Positions 34,192 to 42,409 of a DNA stretch of 64,000 nucleotides are shown here, piece after piece. A program made the translations under genes and the position numbers. A model generated the notes under the pieces. That model was not told where the DNA came from. It saw only the letters and a program-made list of their open reading frames with translations, and did not search any database. Numbering within the stretch: the stretch's first letter is position 1; the number at the start of each line of letters is the position of its first letter. Origin of the DNA: Oceanobacillus profundus (lineage in GTDB: Bacteria; Bacillota; Bacilli; Bacillales; Amphibacillaceae); the NCBI RefSeq assembly GCF_003515705.1, contig NZ_QWEH01000020.1, positions 1 to 64,000 on the forward strand, written 5' to 3'.

Positions 34192-34467
34192 TTATGCTTC
34201 TTCCTCTTGATACTCCAAACTATCTCCGCGTGCAGATAAACGATCTGAGAGACCATCTTCTTCAAAGTCATCTTGCAATAAACCAACGGCCTCTGCATAT
34301 CGTAACCATGTATCGACACTCGCAATAACAACTCGTGCCTCAATGGTAATTAATTCAATCCCTACTACGGAAACCCTTGCGAAAGCATCAATTACAATCC
34401 CTTTATCTAATATGCGGTCAATTACCTCTGCTAAACTTGAACTATCGGTTGACTTTTGAATAGCCAT
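34192..34467 (-). CDS. gvpA: major gas vesicle structural protein (GvpA/GvpB)
   Basis: 91 residues with the canonical GvpA core ([28 protein letters not shown] is the ribbed-shell motif, conserved through [19 protein letters not shown]), plus a 20-residue acidic tail. It forms the gas-filled shell. Only one such gene is present, while B. megaterium has gvpA and gvpB. Confidence 0.95.
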   Translation of the reverse strand: MAIQKSTDSSSLAEVIDRILDKGIVIDAFARVSVVGIELITIEARVVIASVDTWLRYAEAVGLLQDDFEEDGLSDRLSARGDSLEYQEEEA

Positions 34468-34519
34468 TTATAACATGCTCCTTTCTGGATGTTGAATTTA
34501 CTTACGATTAAGCTTTGCA

Positions 34520-35089
34520 TTATTTAACGTCTGCATAATGTTTAATACTTCTTGGACCTTTAATTTTCGTAGAGCTTTTAATAGATGCAGCACTTTTTAT
34601 ATGACTTACACCCTTGATGTGATTCACACCACGAATACTTGAGTCTGATCCTGTCCTTTTTCTTAATTTGCTCTGGAATTTCTGTCCAGTTTCTTTGGCA
34701 CCAGCTACTTTTTCCTTCACCTGTAAGAGCGCATGCTGCATTTTGTTTTCTGCTTTTTCTGCATTAGCATGAATCTTTTTTGCATTTTCATCTTTCTTTT
34801 TCTTCAGCTTTTCTGCAGCTTTATGCGCTTTGGATTGAATGCCTTCTGTTAGCTTATTACGGAATTGTTCAGCCATTTCGTCTTTCATTTCTGATTTTAC
34901 TGCTTGCTTGATTTCCGTCGGATCGTCTGCTCGTTTGATTATGTTTTTTACTTTTGGCATTGCAATGCGAATCCCTTTTCTTACTTTAGGGAGTAAAAAA
35001 GGTGCAGTAGTAGCTAAAAAAGTAATCCCACCAGCAATAAATGAAGCTTGTACACCGGGTTTTTCGATTATTTTCTTCGGTGTTTCCAT
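34520..35089 (-). CDS. first gene of gvp operon, GvpQ-like coiled-coil protein
   Basis: 189 residues: a short hydrophobic segment near the N-terminus (ASFIAGGITFLATTAPFLL, about 15-33), then a long Lys/Glu/Ala-rich helical or coiled-coil region (about 60-145), and a C-terminal run of short repeats with cores such as GVNHIKGVSHIK. It lies directly upstream of gvpA, where gvpQ sits in Bacillus megaterium, so it is probably GvpQ, but I am not certain of the name. Preceded by a sigma-B-like promoter. Confidence 0.7.
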   Translation of the reverse strand: METPKKIIEKPGVQASFIAGGITFLATTAPFLLPKVRKGIRIAMPKVKNIIKRADDPTEIKQAVKSEMKDEMAEQFRNKLTEGIQSKAHKAAEKLKKKKDENAKKIHANAEKAENKMQHALLQVKEKVAGAKETGQKFQSKLRKRTGSDSSIRGVNHIKGVSHIKSAASIKSSTKIKGPRSIKHYADVK

Positions 35090-35136
35090 AGAAAACCTCC
35101 TTAGCAGGGGCCAAATTGTATTGGCTTTGCAATTAA

Positions 35137-35161
35137 ATACCCTTCCATACGTATAAGAAAC
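35137..35161 (-). promoter_or_regulatory. sigma-B-like promoter of the gas vesicle operon
   Basis: On the minus strand: GTTTCT, 13-base spacer, GGGTAT, about 48 bases before the first gvp gene. The -10 is a perfect match to the sigma-B consensus and the -35 keeps the GTTT core. Confidence 0.65.
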
Positions 35162-35404
35162 TCGGTAATTTTAACTTGGTATCGGAAAATGGGAGGATTG
35201 TAACAATAGAGGTATGAAAGAATTGAAGCATACTGCTTTATATGGGAGCTAGAATTACAAAAATTACATTTGTATTAAAATTATGAAGTCCTGCAAATCT
35301 GTCCTATAAATATAAATAAATTTACATTAAATTATTATTGACTAAATATTCATTCATTAAAATGGATATGAGGGTACGAATAAATTAATGGAGGGATAAA
35401 CAGA

Positions 35405-35947
35405 ATGGTCAAGTTCTTAAATTGGTTTTATACAACTGAAATTCACTTGTTTCGTTTGTTAAACCAATACTTTGAAAGAAAGTATGTGAACACCTTTTTT
35501 CGAACGGTTACGCATTTTGGTGGTGCAAGGTTTACGATAGCCACCGTACTAATTCTAATGCTTTTCACCTCTGGAACGATTCAATTACTTGCGATTGCTA
35601 GTGCAGTAGCTTTAACACTTAGTCATCTTCCAGTTGCACTTCTAAAAAAGCTGTTTCCTCGCAAAAGACCATATGTAAGCTTAGAAAAAATACATGTTAT
35701 GGAAAATCCATTACAGGATCACTCCTTTCCTTCAGGACATACAACAGCAATATTTGCAATCATAATTCCATTTATATTTTATTATCCTATAATGACCACC
35801 GTTTTACTGCCATTGGGCATTGCTGTTGGATTATCGCGGATTTATTTAGGGCTTCATTATCCTACAGATGTACTTGTAGGGTGTTTATTTGGGACAACAG
35901 TAGGCATGTTATCACTTTCTTTTATTCGTATGCTTATCTTGTCATAA
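35405..35947 (+). CDS. PAP2-family membrane phosphatase
   Basis: 180-residue membrane protein with the three PAP2 motifs: KRPYVSLEK, SFPSGHTT and SRIYLGLHYPTD (catalytic His residues in the last two). Such enzymes dephosphorylate lipid phosphates such as undecaprenyl-PP or phosphatidylglycerol-P. RBS GGAGGG. The next gene encodes a glycosyltransferase, suggesting lipid or wall metabolism. Confidence 0.92.
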   Translation: MVKFLNWFYTTEIHLFRLLNQYFERKYVNTFFRTVTHFGGARFTIATVLILMLFTSGTIQLLAIASAVALTLSHLPVALLKKLFPRKRPYVSLEKIHVMENPLQDHSFPSGHTTAIFAIIIPFIFYYPIMTTVLLPLGIAVGLSRIYLGLHYPTDVLVGCLFGTTVGMLSLSFIRMLILS

Positions 35948-36006
35948 AAGTCGTTTATACCTATTTACATGTTAATTTTTAAAAACTTAATGTGGGGTGG
36001 ATGGGC

Positions 36007-37149
36007 TTGAAAATTGCTATTTTTACAGATACCTTTGCACCAGAAGTGAATGGGGTCGCTAAAACGTTAAAACGCTTAACCGAATATCTAGATGAACAAG
36101 GAATTGAATACCGCGTGTTTGCACCTAAAAGTTCGAATGAAGACTTATATTCAAGTAATGTTCATCGTTTTCTTAGTTTACCTTTTTTTCTATATCAAGA
36201 ATGTCGATTAGCATTGCCGAAAATGTCAAATGTAAGAGAGGAATTACAGCTATTTCAGCCTGATATTATTCATGTTGCTACTCCATTTAATATGGGGCTT
36301 TGTGGACTGCATTACGCGAAAAAGTTAAACATCCCGGTTGTAGGATCCTACCATACCGATTTTGATAAATACTTGGCCTATTATGATATGCAATTTTTAT
36401 CAAGGGTACTTTGGAAATATATGCACTGGTTTCATCGCCCGTTAAAGAAAATTTTTGTTCCTTCAACAGATACAAAAGAACAATTACAAAAGCGTGGATT
36501 TACAAATTTATCGATTTGGTCTCGCGGTGTAGATATATCAACGTATCATAGTAACTATAATGAGCAGCGTGTTAGAGATGCATATCAGATTAAAGAAAAA
36601 TACATTCTGCTATATGTTGGAAGAATTTCACCAGAAAAAGATGTTAACTTACTGCCAGACATTAATAAAAAGCTGCTTCAAAAAGGAATCGATAATGTTC
36701 ACTGGCTAATAGTGGGTGACGGACCATTAAAAGATGAAATGGAACAGACTGCCTCGACAAACATGACGTTTGCAGGCTATATAACTGGAGAGGATTTAGC
36801 AGAAATTTATGCAGCGGCGAATTTATTTGTTTTTCCTTCTGCCACAGAAACCTTCGGCAATGTTGTACTAGAATCGATGGCATGCGGAACACCCGTAATT
36901 GGTGTTAATGCTGGTGGCGTTCGAACCATTATTAAGGATGGCGTAACAGGAATTTTATGTGAAGAGAAGGATAATGATGCTTTTACGGAAGCGATCATTC
37001 GTATGCTTTCCAATCGGGTGGAGAGAGAAACAATGCGATTAGAGGTAAAAAAATATGCGAAAACGCAAGCTTGGGATGCGATTTTTGATGGGCTTTTAGA
37101 AGAGTATGAACAAGTGGTACAGGAAGCTGGTTATAGAGTGCTTGCTTAA
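36007..37149 (+). CDS. GT4-family glycosyltransferase
   Basis: 380 residues of GT-B fold, family 4. N-terminal FTDTFAPEVNGVAKTL, sugar-nucleotide region with VGRISPEKDVNLL and FVFPSATETFGNVVLESMACGTP (EX7E type). It resembles the diglucosyl-diacylglycerol/mannosyl-lipid transferase group. TTG 36007 is preferred: GGGGTGG lies six bases upstream. Close to the PAP2 gene (59-base gap) and probably in the same unit. Confidence 0.88.
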   Translation: MKIAIFTDTFAPEVNGVAKTLKRLTEYLDEQGIEYRVFAPKSSNEDLYSSNVHRFLSLPFFLYQECRLALPKMSNVREELQLFQPDIIHVATPFNMGLCGLHYAKKLNIPVVGSYHTDFDKYLAYYDMQFLSRVLWKYMHWFHRPLKKIFVPSTDTKEQLQKRGFTNLSIWSRGVDISTYHSNYNEQRVRDAYQIKEKYILLYVGRISPEKDVNLLPDINKKLLQKGIDNVHWLIVGDGPLKDEMEQTASTNMTFAGYITGEDLAEIYAAANLFVFPSATETFGNVVLESMACGTPVIGVNAGGVRTIIKDGVTGILCEEKDNDAFTEAIIRMLSNRVERETMRLEVKKYAKTQAWDAIFDGLLEEYEQVVQEAGYRVLA

Positions 37150-37198
37150 CAGTATAGGTAATGTGCCCAGTTTTTGTATTAAAACGAAATACTGGATC

Positions 37199-37238
37199 AG
37201 AGGCTGAATTCATACATGATGAGTTTAGCCTCTTTTTT
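37199..37238 (+). terminator. terminator of the PAP2-GT4 unit
   Basis: Stem starting AGAGGCT and ending AGCCTCT, followed by TTTTTT. Confidence 0.85.
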
Positions 37239-37427
37239 CTTTTCATGAGATAAACGCTCAGAAGCTGACAGTTGTTCAGAACCAATTTAAACTGCCACCC
37301 TTGACATTCGAATTGAACCATACTAGAGTAGTAGGTTAATTGTTTTAATTGGGGTGATCAATTCGTCGTCTCTTGATAAATGAAAATTAGAATGTGAAAC
37401 ATCATGGGTTAAGGAGTATTGGTATGT

Positions 37428-38144
37428 GTGGAAATTTCAGTTTTATATGAGGATAATCATCTGTTGCTTGTAGAAAAGCCAGTAAATATCCCGGTGCAAG
37501 CAGATAGAACAGGGGATAATGACTTCTTGTCGATGCTGAAACAGGACCTAAAAATTAGATATCAAAAACCAGGAAATGTTTTTCTTGGATTAGTGCATCG
37601 TTTGGATCGCCCAGTTGGTGGAACGATGGTTTTCGCTAAAACCTCCAAAGCAGCTTCACGAATGTCGGATTTAGTTCGGAGACAAGCAATCGAACGAAAA
37701 TATATGGCTGTTGTAAGAGGGGTGCCGATACAAGCAGAGACAAAATTGGAGCATTATCTCTTCAAAAACACTCGTAAAAACAAAGTTTATACGGTAACAG
37801 CCAATCACGAAAAGGCTAAGAAAGCGGTGCTTGATTATAAAATGATCGCAAGGACAGAAGATTTAAGTTTGTTGTCCGTTCAGCTCCATACAGGAAGGCC
37901 GCATCAAATACGTGTTCAGCTATCTGCTAATGGAACCCCAATATTTGGTGATCAAAAATATGGACAAAAGGTTAACCGACCTGGACAGCAAATCGCGCTA
38001 TGGGCAAATTTATTACGATTCGAGCATCCGGTAAAAAAAGAAATGATAGAGGTTCATTGCCCTCCGCCAGAAGAGCGTTATCCGTGGAGTGTTTGGAAAG
38101 ATATTCATAAAGGAAAGGGTAATTTGAATTTAGCAATCTACTAA
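37428..38144 (+). CDS. RluA-family pseudouridine synthase
   Basis: 238 residues: the catalytic HRLDRPVGG motif (Asp nucleophile) and RPHQIRVQLSANG. No S4 domain at the N-terminus, so it is the short RluA type acting on rRNA or tRNA uridines; the target is unknown. GTG 37428 is chosen, 11 bases after AAGGAG; a TTG at 37419 is too close to it. A 9-bp palindrome GCGCTGGAA/TTCCAGCGC (38157-38178) follows without a T run. Confidence 0.85.
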   Translation: MEISVLYEDNHLLLVEKPVNIPVQADRTGDNDFLSMLKQDLKIRYQKPGNVFLGLVHRLDRPVGGTMVFAKTSKAASRMSDLVRRQAIERKYMAVVRGVPIQAETKLEHYLFKNTRKNKVYTVTANHEKAKKAVLDYKMIARTEDLSLLSVQLHTGRPHQIRVQLSANGTPIFGDQKYGQKVNRPGQQIALWANLLRFEHPVKKEMIEVHCPPPEERYPWSVWKDIHKGKGNLNLAIY

Positions 38145-38244
38145 AACACAATAATCGCGCTGGAATAGATTCCAGCGCATGATAAAATACTTATTTTGCA
38201 CAAAAAAGTTAGACTTTTATTCACACCTCAATCTTACTCTTACT

Positions 38245-38430
38245 TCAATTCTTAATAATTGCATCTGTAATTTCAGCCGTATTATGAGTCCTGGCAAGGT
38301 CAAATGCAAATCGAATGATTCGCTCGCATCCTTTTTTAGTAAAGAGTGCAGTTTGAATGGCGACGTCATTACTTCCTTCTCTGCCTGAGAAGTTTCTGCC
38401 GCCAATACCCGAATACTCTCCTTCGGAATC
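38245..38430 (-). pseudogene. remnant of a tartrate/isopropylmalate dehydrogenase-type gene
   Basis: Minus-strand frame reads DSEGEYSGIGGRNF..., VAIQTALFTKKGCERIIRFAFDLA, then jumps to a typical C-terminal end TAEITDAIIKN and stop. The first part matches the SEGEYSEVGGR...RAMRYAFDLA region of the intact enzyme at 48724-49785, so about half the protein, between the helix and the C-terminus, is deleted. No N-terminal part is recognisable; the longer overlapping open frame (38217-38573) is in another phase. Confidence 0.7.
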
Positions 38431-38573
38431 ACTTCCTCTTCCTTGGCATTTTTTGTTGCTATTTCGATAGCGAGACCATCTAAAATTTCGATAATTTGAT
38501 AAATTCCCTTGACCTCTTCCTTAACAATAAGACTCGTTCGCCTCAACCATCTATATCTTCTTTTTTTCAGCAC

Positions 38574-38929
38574 GGAAATCGTGCATGATATCTAAATTCA
38601 TATTATACCTTTGGGAAATTAGATACCATATCTTAAATTAGTGGCAATGCATTTTATACCTAAATTAGGAAGTGTTATGAATATATACATTCCTGCAAAA
38701 AAAAACATTTACCGGTATAGCATTAAGTTTATTCACCTCGAGTTTTGGACATAATTATGGAAAAAAGTATAAAACACATCCACATTGACGTTGTGTGCAG
38801 ATAAGAAAGAAACTTTCTTAATCTTTATCATGAAGGGAACTTGCCGTAAAGACTATCAATCTGAGATAAGAATATGGTGTAGCTCTAAATATGTTGGATT
38901 TACTTATTCTTTATATATTAGGAGGGGTT
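38574..38929. other. 356-base gene-free region
   Basis: AT-rich DNA between the dehydrogenase remnant and the two-subunit dehydrogenase operon. It holds a small palindrome CCTAA-A-TTAGG near 38661 and AT-rich stretches suited to a promoter for the downstream operon, but I see no convincing -35/-10 pair and no gene. Confidence 0.4.
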
Positions 38930-39712
38930 ATGGTGACGGAAAAGGAGAACAATCAAATAACAAAACAAGCAAATACAAATAGTACAAGACGTGCCTTTTT
39001 AAAAAATTCAGGATTAACAGTTGGTGGGATTGCAATTGGTGCGACATTTGGTGGCTTACTTGGCAATTTAAGGGGTGGGGAGGTGCAAACAGAACAAACT
39101 CCGCCGCCGGTCGCTGAAGTTGCTAACCCAAATGTTGCCTTAATGTTTTTTACCCCGGATGAATATCAAACAACAAATGCAGCGGTCGAACGTATTTTTC
39201 CAGAGGGTGAGAATGGCCCTGGTGCTATGGAATTGAATGCTGCGATATATATTGATCATCAACTTGCTAGTCAATGGGGAGTAAATGCAAAGGATTATCG
39301 GCTGGGTCCATTTTATAAACCTGAACCAACACAAGGTGAACAAATCAAACTATTACGCCAAGATTTATTCCGCTTAGGTTTAAAAAGACTGGATAATTAC
39401 AGCAACGAAAATTATGAAAGGCAGTTTCTAGACTTAGAGGCAGGAGAGCAAGACGACGTTTTAGCTGCTTTTGAGGAAGGCAAAGCAGGTTCGATTTCTG
39501 GTGTTTCTACAACTGAGTTTTTCAAATTGCTCAGACAGTTAACGCTGGAGGGTGTTTATGCAGATCCGATGTATGGTGGCAATAAAGAGATGCTGGGGTG
39601 GGAAATGCGAAAGTATCCTGGTACGAGAATGGGTTATATCAATGAAATCCAAAAAAAGGATTTTGTTGAACTGGAACCAAACAGCCTCCAGAGTCATATG
39701 GGACATTCATAA
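38930..39712 (+). CDS. gluconate 2-dehydrogenase subunit 3-type protein (Tat substrate)
   Basis: 260 residues with a Tat signal (TRRAFLKNSGLTVGG) and the subunit-3 domain (LMFFTPDEYQTTNAAVERIFP). In membrane-bound sugar and gluconate dehydrogenases this small subunit helps export and activate the FAD subunit. ATG 38930 follows AGGAGGGG. The large subunit gene starts 37 bases downstream. Confidence 0.88.
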   Translation: MVTEKENNQITKQANTNSTRRAFLKNSGLTVGGIAIGATFGGLLGNLRGGEVQTEQTPPPVAEVANPNVALMFFTPDEYQTTNAAVERIFPEGENGPGAMELNAAIYIDHQLASQWGVNAKDYRLGPFYKPEPTQGEQIKLLRQDLFRLGLKRLDNYSNENYERQFLDLEAGEQDDVLAAFEEGKAGSISGVSTTEFFKLLRQLTLEGVYADPMYGGNKEMLGWEMRKYPGTRMGYINEIQKKDFVELEPNSLQSHMGHS

Positions 39713-39749
39713 GAAATAGGTTGTTCAAAAATAGAAAGGGTTGAGAAAC

Positions 39750-41465
39750 ATGGCTACAAAATTACCAAAAGAACCTGTTGTTGTCATTGGGATGGGTTGG
39801 GCAGGGGGGATTATTGCCTCTGAACTAACAAAGGCTGGAATCAAAGTCGTCGGACTCGAGCGAGGGAAAGAGAGGAAGATGAGTGATTATCTTATGGTCC
39901 ATGACGAACTCCGCTTCCAGCATCGAGAAGAATTAATGCAAGACTTATCCAAAGAAACCGTTACACATCGTAATAACAGCAAGATGAGAGCACTCCCAAT
40001 GCGCCAATATGGTACGTTTATTGTTGGGGATGGCCTTGGAGGCGCAGGTAGTCATTGGAATGGACAAACATATCGTTTTCTTCCATACGATTTTGAGATT
40101 AAAACGATGACGGAAGAAAGATACGGGAAAAACAAAATCAAAGCTGATTATCCACTTCAGGATTGGGGCATTACATATGACGAGTTAGAACCATATTACG
40201 ATACCTTTGAAAAAATGTCCGGTATTTCAGGTGAGACGGTTGAATTATATGGTCACCGTTCAAATCCTTATCCAACCAAACCAATGCTAAAAACACCCGT
40301 ACTAGAGGAATTTGAAAAGGCAGCCAAAAAACTTGGTTACAAACCTTATATGATGCCTTCTGCGAATTTATCCGAGAATTACGAAAACCCAGATGGAATT
40401 GCACGTGCAGCTTGTCAATACTGTGCGTACTGCGAAAACTTTGGTTGTGAGTATGGCGCAAAAGCGGACCCGGTTGTAACTGTTCTGCCTGTTGCACAAG
40501 AAACGGGTAACCTTGACCTGCGTACACATGCTAATGTAACGCGAATTTTAAATGATGGGACGAAAGCTACTGGTGTTATTTATGTGGATGCACTTACCGG
40601 GGAGGAATTTGAACAGCCTGCAGAAGTAGTGGTCGTCGCAAGCTATGTATTTAATAATGCAAGACTTCTGCTTAATTCTGGACTCGGTAAACCGTATAAT
40701 CCAGCAGACGGGACAGGTGTTATTGGCAAAAACTATTGTTACCAAGTAAGTTCCGGGTACTCTACTTTATTTTATAATGATAGAGAATTTAATCTATATG
40801 CTGGTGCTGGGGCATTGGGGATTGAAATTCCCGAATTCACAGGTGATAATTTCGACCATGCGAATGAGAACTTTATTCACGGAGCAGGAATCCGTTCTAC
40901 ACAATACGGGAACCGGCCAATTGCCAATAATAACGTGCCAATTGGAACGCCTTCGTGGGGAAAAGAATTTAAGGAACAATCGATTAAGTACACAAATAGC
41001 ATCCTCCAGGTCAAATCACAAGGTGCCAGTATGCCTCACCGGCAAAATTATATTGATTTGGATCCTACTTATAAAGATGCATACGGCATGCCGTTATTGC
41101 GCATAACGTATGATTATACAGAACAAGACAAAGCGTTAGTGAAGTACATGGCAAAAGTTACAAGATCGATCGCTGAAGAGATGGGTCCAGATCATATAGA
41201 TACAGTTGGTGAACAAGCACCCTTCAACGTAAACGTCGATACGAACACCCATAATACTGGGGGCGTTATTATGGGTGCTGAACCTGAAACGTCAGCAATT
41301 AACTCTTATCAACAGATGTGGGATGCTGAAAATGTATTTGTCGTCGGGGCTTCAGCATTTCCTCATAATAGTTGTTTCAATCCGACTGGTACATTAGGTG
41401 CTTTATCTTATAGAGCTGCAGAAGGAATTGAAACGTACCTTAAGCAAGGCGGCTCTCTTGTTTAA
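39750..41465 (+). CDS. GMC-type FAD dehydrogenase large subunit (gluconate/sugar dehydrogenase)
   Basis: 571 residues of the GMC oxidoreductase family: VVVIGMGWAGG at the N-terminus (FAD site), SHWNGQTYRF, a Cys-rich CQYCAYCENFGCEYG segment, and the active-site end NTHNTGGVIMG/NPTGTLGALSYRAAEG. It oxidises a sugar or sugar acid outside the cell, exported with the Tat-bearing small subunit. ATG 39750 follows AAAGGG. No cytochrome c subunit gene follows, so the electron acceptor is unclear. Confidence 0.9.
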   Translation: MATKLPKEPVVVIGMGWAGGIIASELTKAGIKVVGLERGKERKMSDYLMVHDELRFQHREELMQDLSKETVTHRNNSKMRALPMRQYGTFIVGDGLGGAGSHWNGQTYRFLPYDFEIKTMTEERYGKNKIKADYPLQDWGITYDELEPYYDTFEKMSGISGETVELYGHRSNPYPTKPMLKTPVLEEFEKAAKKLGYKPYMMPSANLSENYENPDGIARAACQYCAYCENFGCEYGAKADPVVTVLPVAQETGNLDLRTHANVTRILNDGTKATGVIYVDALTGEEFEQPAEVVVVASYVFNNARLLLNSGLGKPYNPADGTGVIGKNYCYQVSSGYSTLFYNDREFNLYAGAGALGIEIPEFTGDNFDHANENFIHGAGIRSTQYGNRPIANNNVPIGTPSWGKEFKEQSIKYTNSILQVKSQGASMPHRQNYIDLDPTYKDAYGMPLLRITYDYTEQDKALVKYMAKVTRSIAEEMGPDHIDTVGEQAPFNVNVDTNTHNTGGVIMGAEPETSAINSYQQMWDAENVFVVGASAFPHNSCFNPTGTLGALSYRAAEGIETYLKQGGSLV

Positions 41466-41577
41466 GTTTTTTAATCCGTGGTTTCTTTCATTGCTATTGA
41501 TTATTTGTTAGTTGACCTCACCTAAGTAAGCTCTCATATTTAGGTAGGAGTATTCCTCTCCATTATATAAAGAGATT

Positions 41578-41614
41578 AAAATACCTGCCTTCTATTGTGG
41601 AGCAGGTATTTTCC
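41578..41614 (+). terminator. terminator of the dehydrogenase operon
   Basis: 11-bp perfect stem AAAATACCTGC/GCAGGTATTTT, T-rich end. Confidence 0.85.
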
Positions 41615-41749
41615 TTTAAAACAACAATATCATCAAATAAATGGATGAATGATTCAAGACTATGATTGTCATTTTAGGGACATATTAATGTTAACTAAAA
41701 GGACTTTTTGAACAACCTCTAAAAAATGAAAAGTAAGGTGGTACATATA

Positions 41750-42016
41750 ATGAGAGTCAATTGGAAAGTTTTAATCTTTTCTAGTTTGGTTTCGTTAAGT
41801 TTATTATCAGCTTGTACCGTTGATAATAACGATTCGAATGAGCAGCAGAATGATGTAAAGAATAACCCAACCCATTATGAAAATGATGCGAACCTGGAGG
41901 ATAAAGAGAATCAAGAAAACAAATCCTTTATCCATGATGAAGATCCTGATCAAACAGATCAAGAGTTACAAAAGGGAGAGGATCTAGAATTCGACAGTGA
42001 CAGAGGTGCGGAGTAA
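41750..42016 (+). CDS. small acidic lipoprotein
   Basis: 88 residues. N-terminal membrane segment with lipobox LLSAC (Cys near residue 23), then an Asn/Asp/Glu/Gln-rich mature part with no known domain. ATG 41750 has AAGGTGG eight bases upstream, so the upstream ATG 41726 is rejected. Function unknown. Confidence 0.75.
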   Translation: MRVNWKVLIFSSLVSLSLLSACTVDNNDSNEQQNDVKNNPTHYENDANLEDKENQENKSFIHDEDPDQTDQELQKGEDLEFDSDRGAE

Positions 42017-42409
42017 AGCTTTGGGAGTAGATAAAAGTTATCTTGTAGGAGAAACAGCTGATAGGATTTATTCAATATACCTTCACAATTCCATTCATTT
42101 TAGAAATCTGTGGAAATGTGAAGGTAGCGTTTATTTTAGGGGGGGAATTGTGGGTTTTCATTTGTTTCATTTAATTCAGTACGAATTTCGCCTACTTAGC
42201 TCAATTTCAGTATTTTTTTGATCTGCACAGGTAAAGCCTTTTTTCCTCTCCTTCGGTAGTAGTTATATAGGATATCCATTTCTTTTAAAAGGGTTCAATT
42301 TTATATTTCAACAATATTTAAATCTAAAAAACTGTACTAGTTTAACTGCAAAAAATAAGTGGAATATCCATTAATAGGTAGTCACCATTAAATTGCAAGG
42401 AGGCTCGTT
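42017..42409. other. 393-base gene-free region
   Basis: Holds the imperfect hairpin at 42078-42126. The open frame 41997-42221 overlaps the lipoprotein end, has no ribosome site and no recognisable protein features, so it is not called. No promoter could be fixed for the aldehyde dehydrogenase gene. Confidence 0.4.
42078..42126 (+). repeat. imperfect inverted repeat after the lipoprotein gene
   Basis: Arms TACCTTCACAATTCCA and TGGAAATGTGAAGGTA pair over 16 positions with one A-A mismatch; 17-base loop. A T-rich stretch follows only after some bases, so it may be a weak terminator or a structured 3' end. Confidence 0.5.

Noticed and set aside
38157-38178. 9-bp palindrome GCGCTGGAA/TTCCAGCGC as rho-independent terminator
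   Set aside because: No T run on either strand; recorded only in the text of the RluA-like gene.
38217-38573. 118-residue minus-strand open frame
   Set aside because: It is in another phase than the recognisable dehydrogenase remnant and has no known features, so it is treated as part of a pseudogene region.
41997-42221. Open frame after the lipoprotein
   Set aside because: Overlaps the lipoprotein end, contains the hairpin and has no ribosome site.
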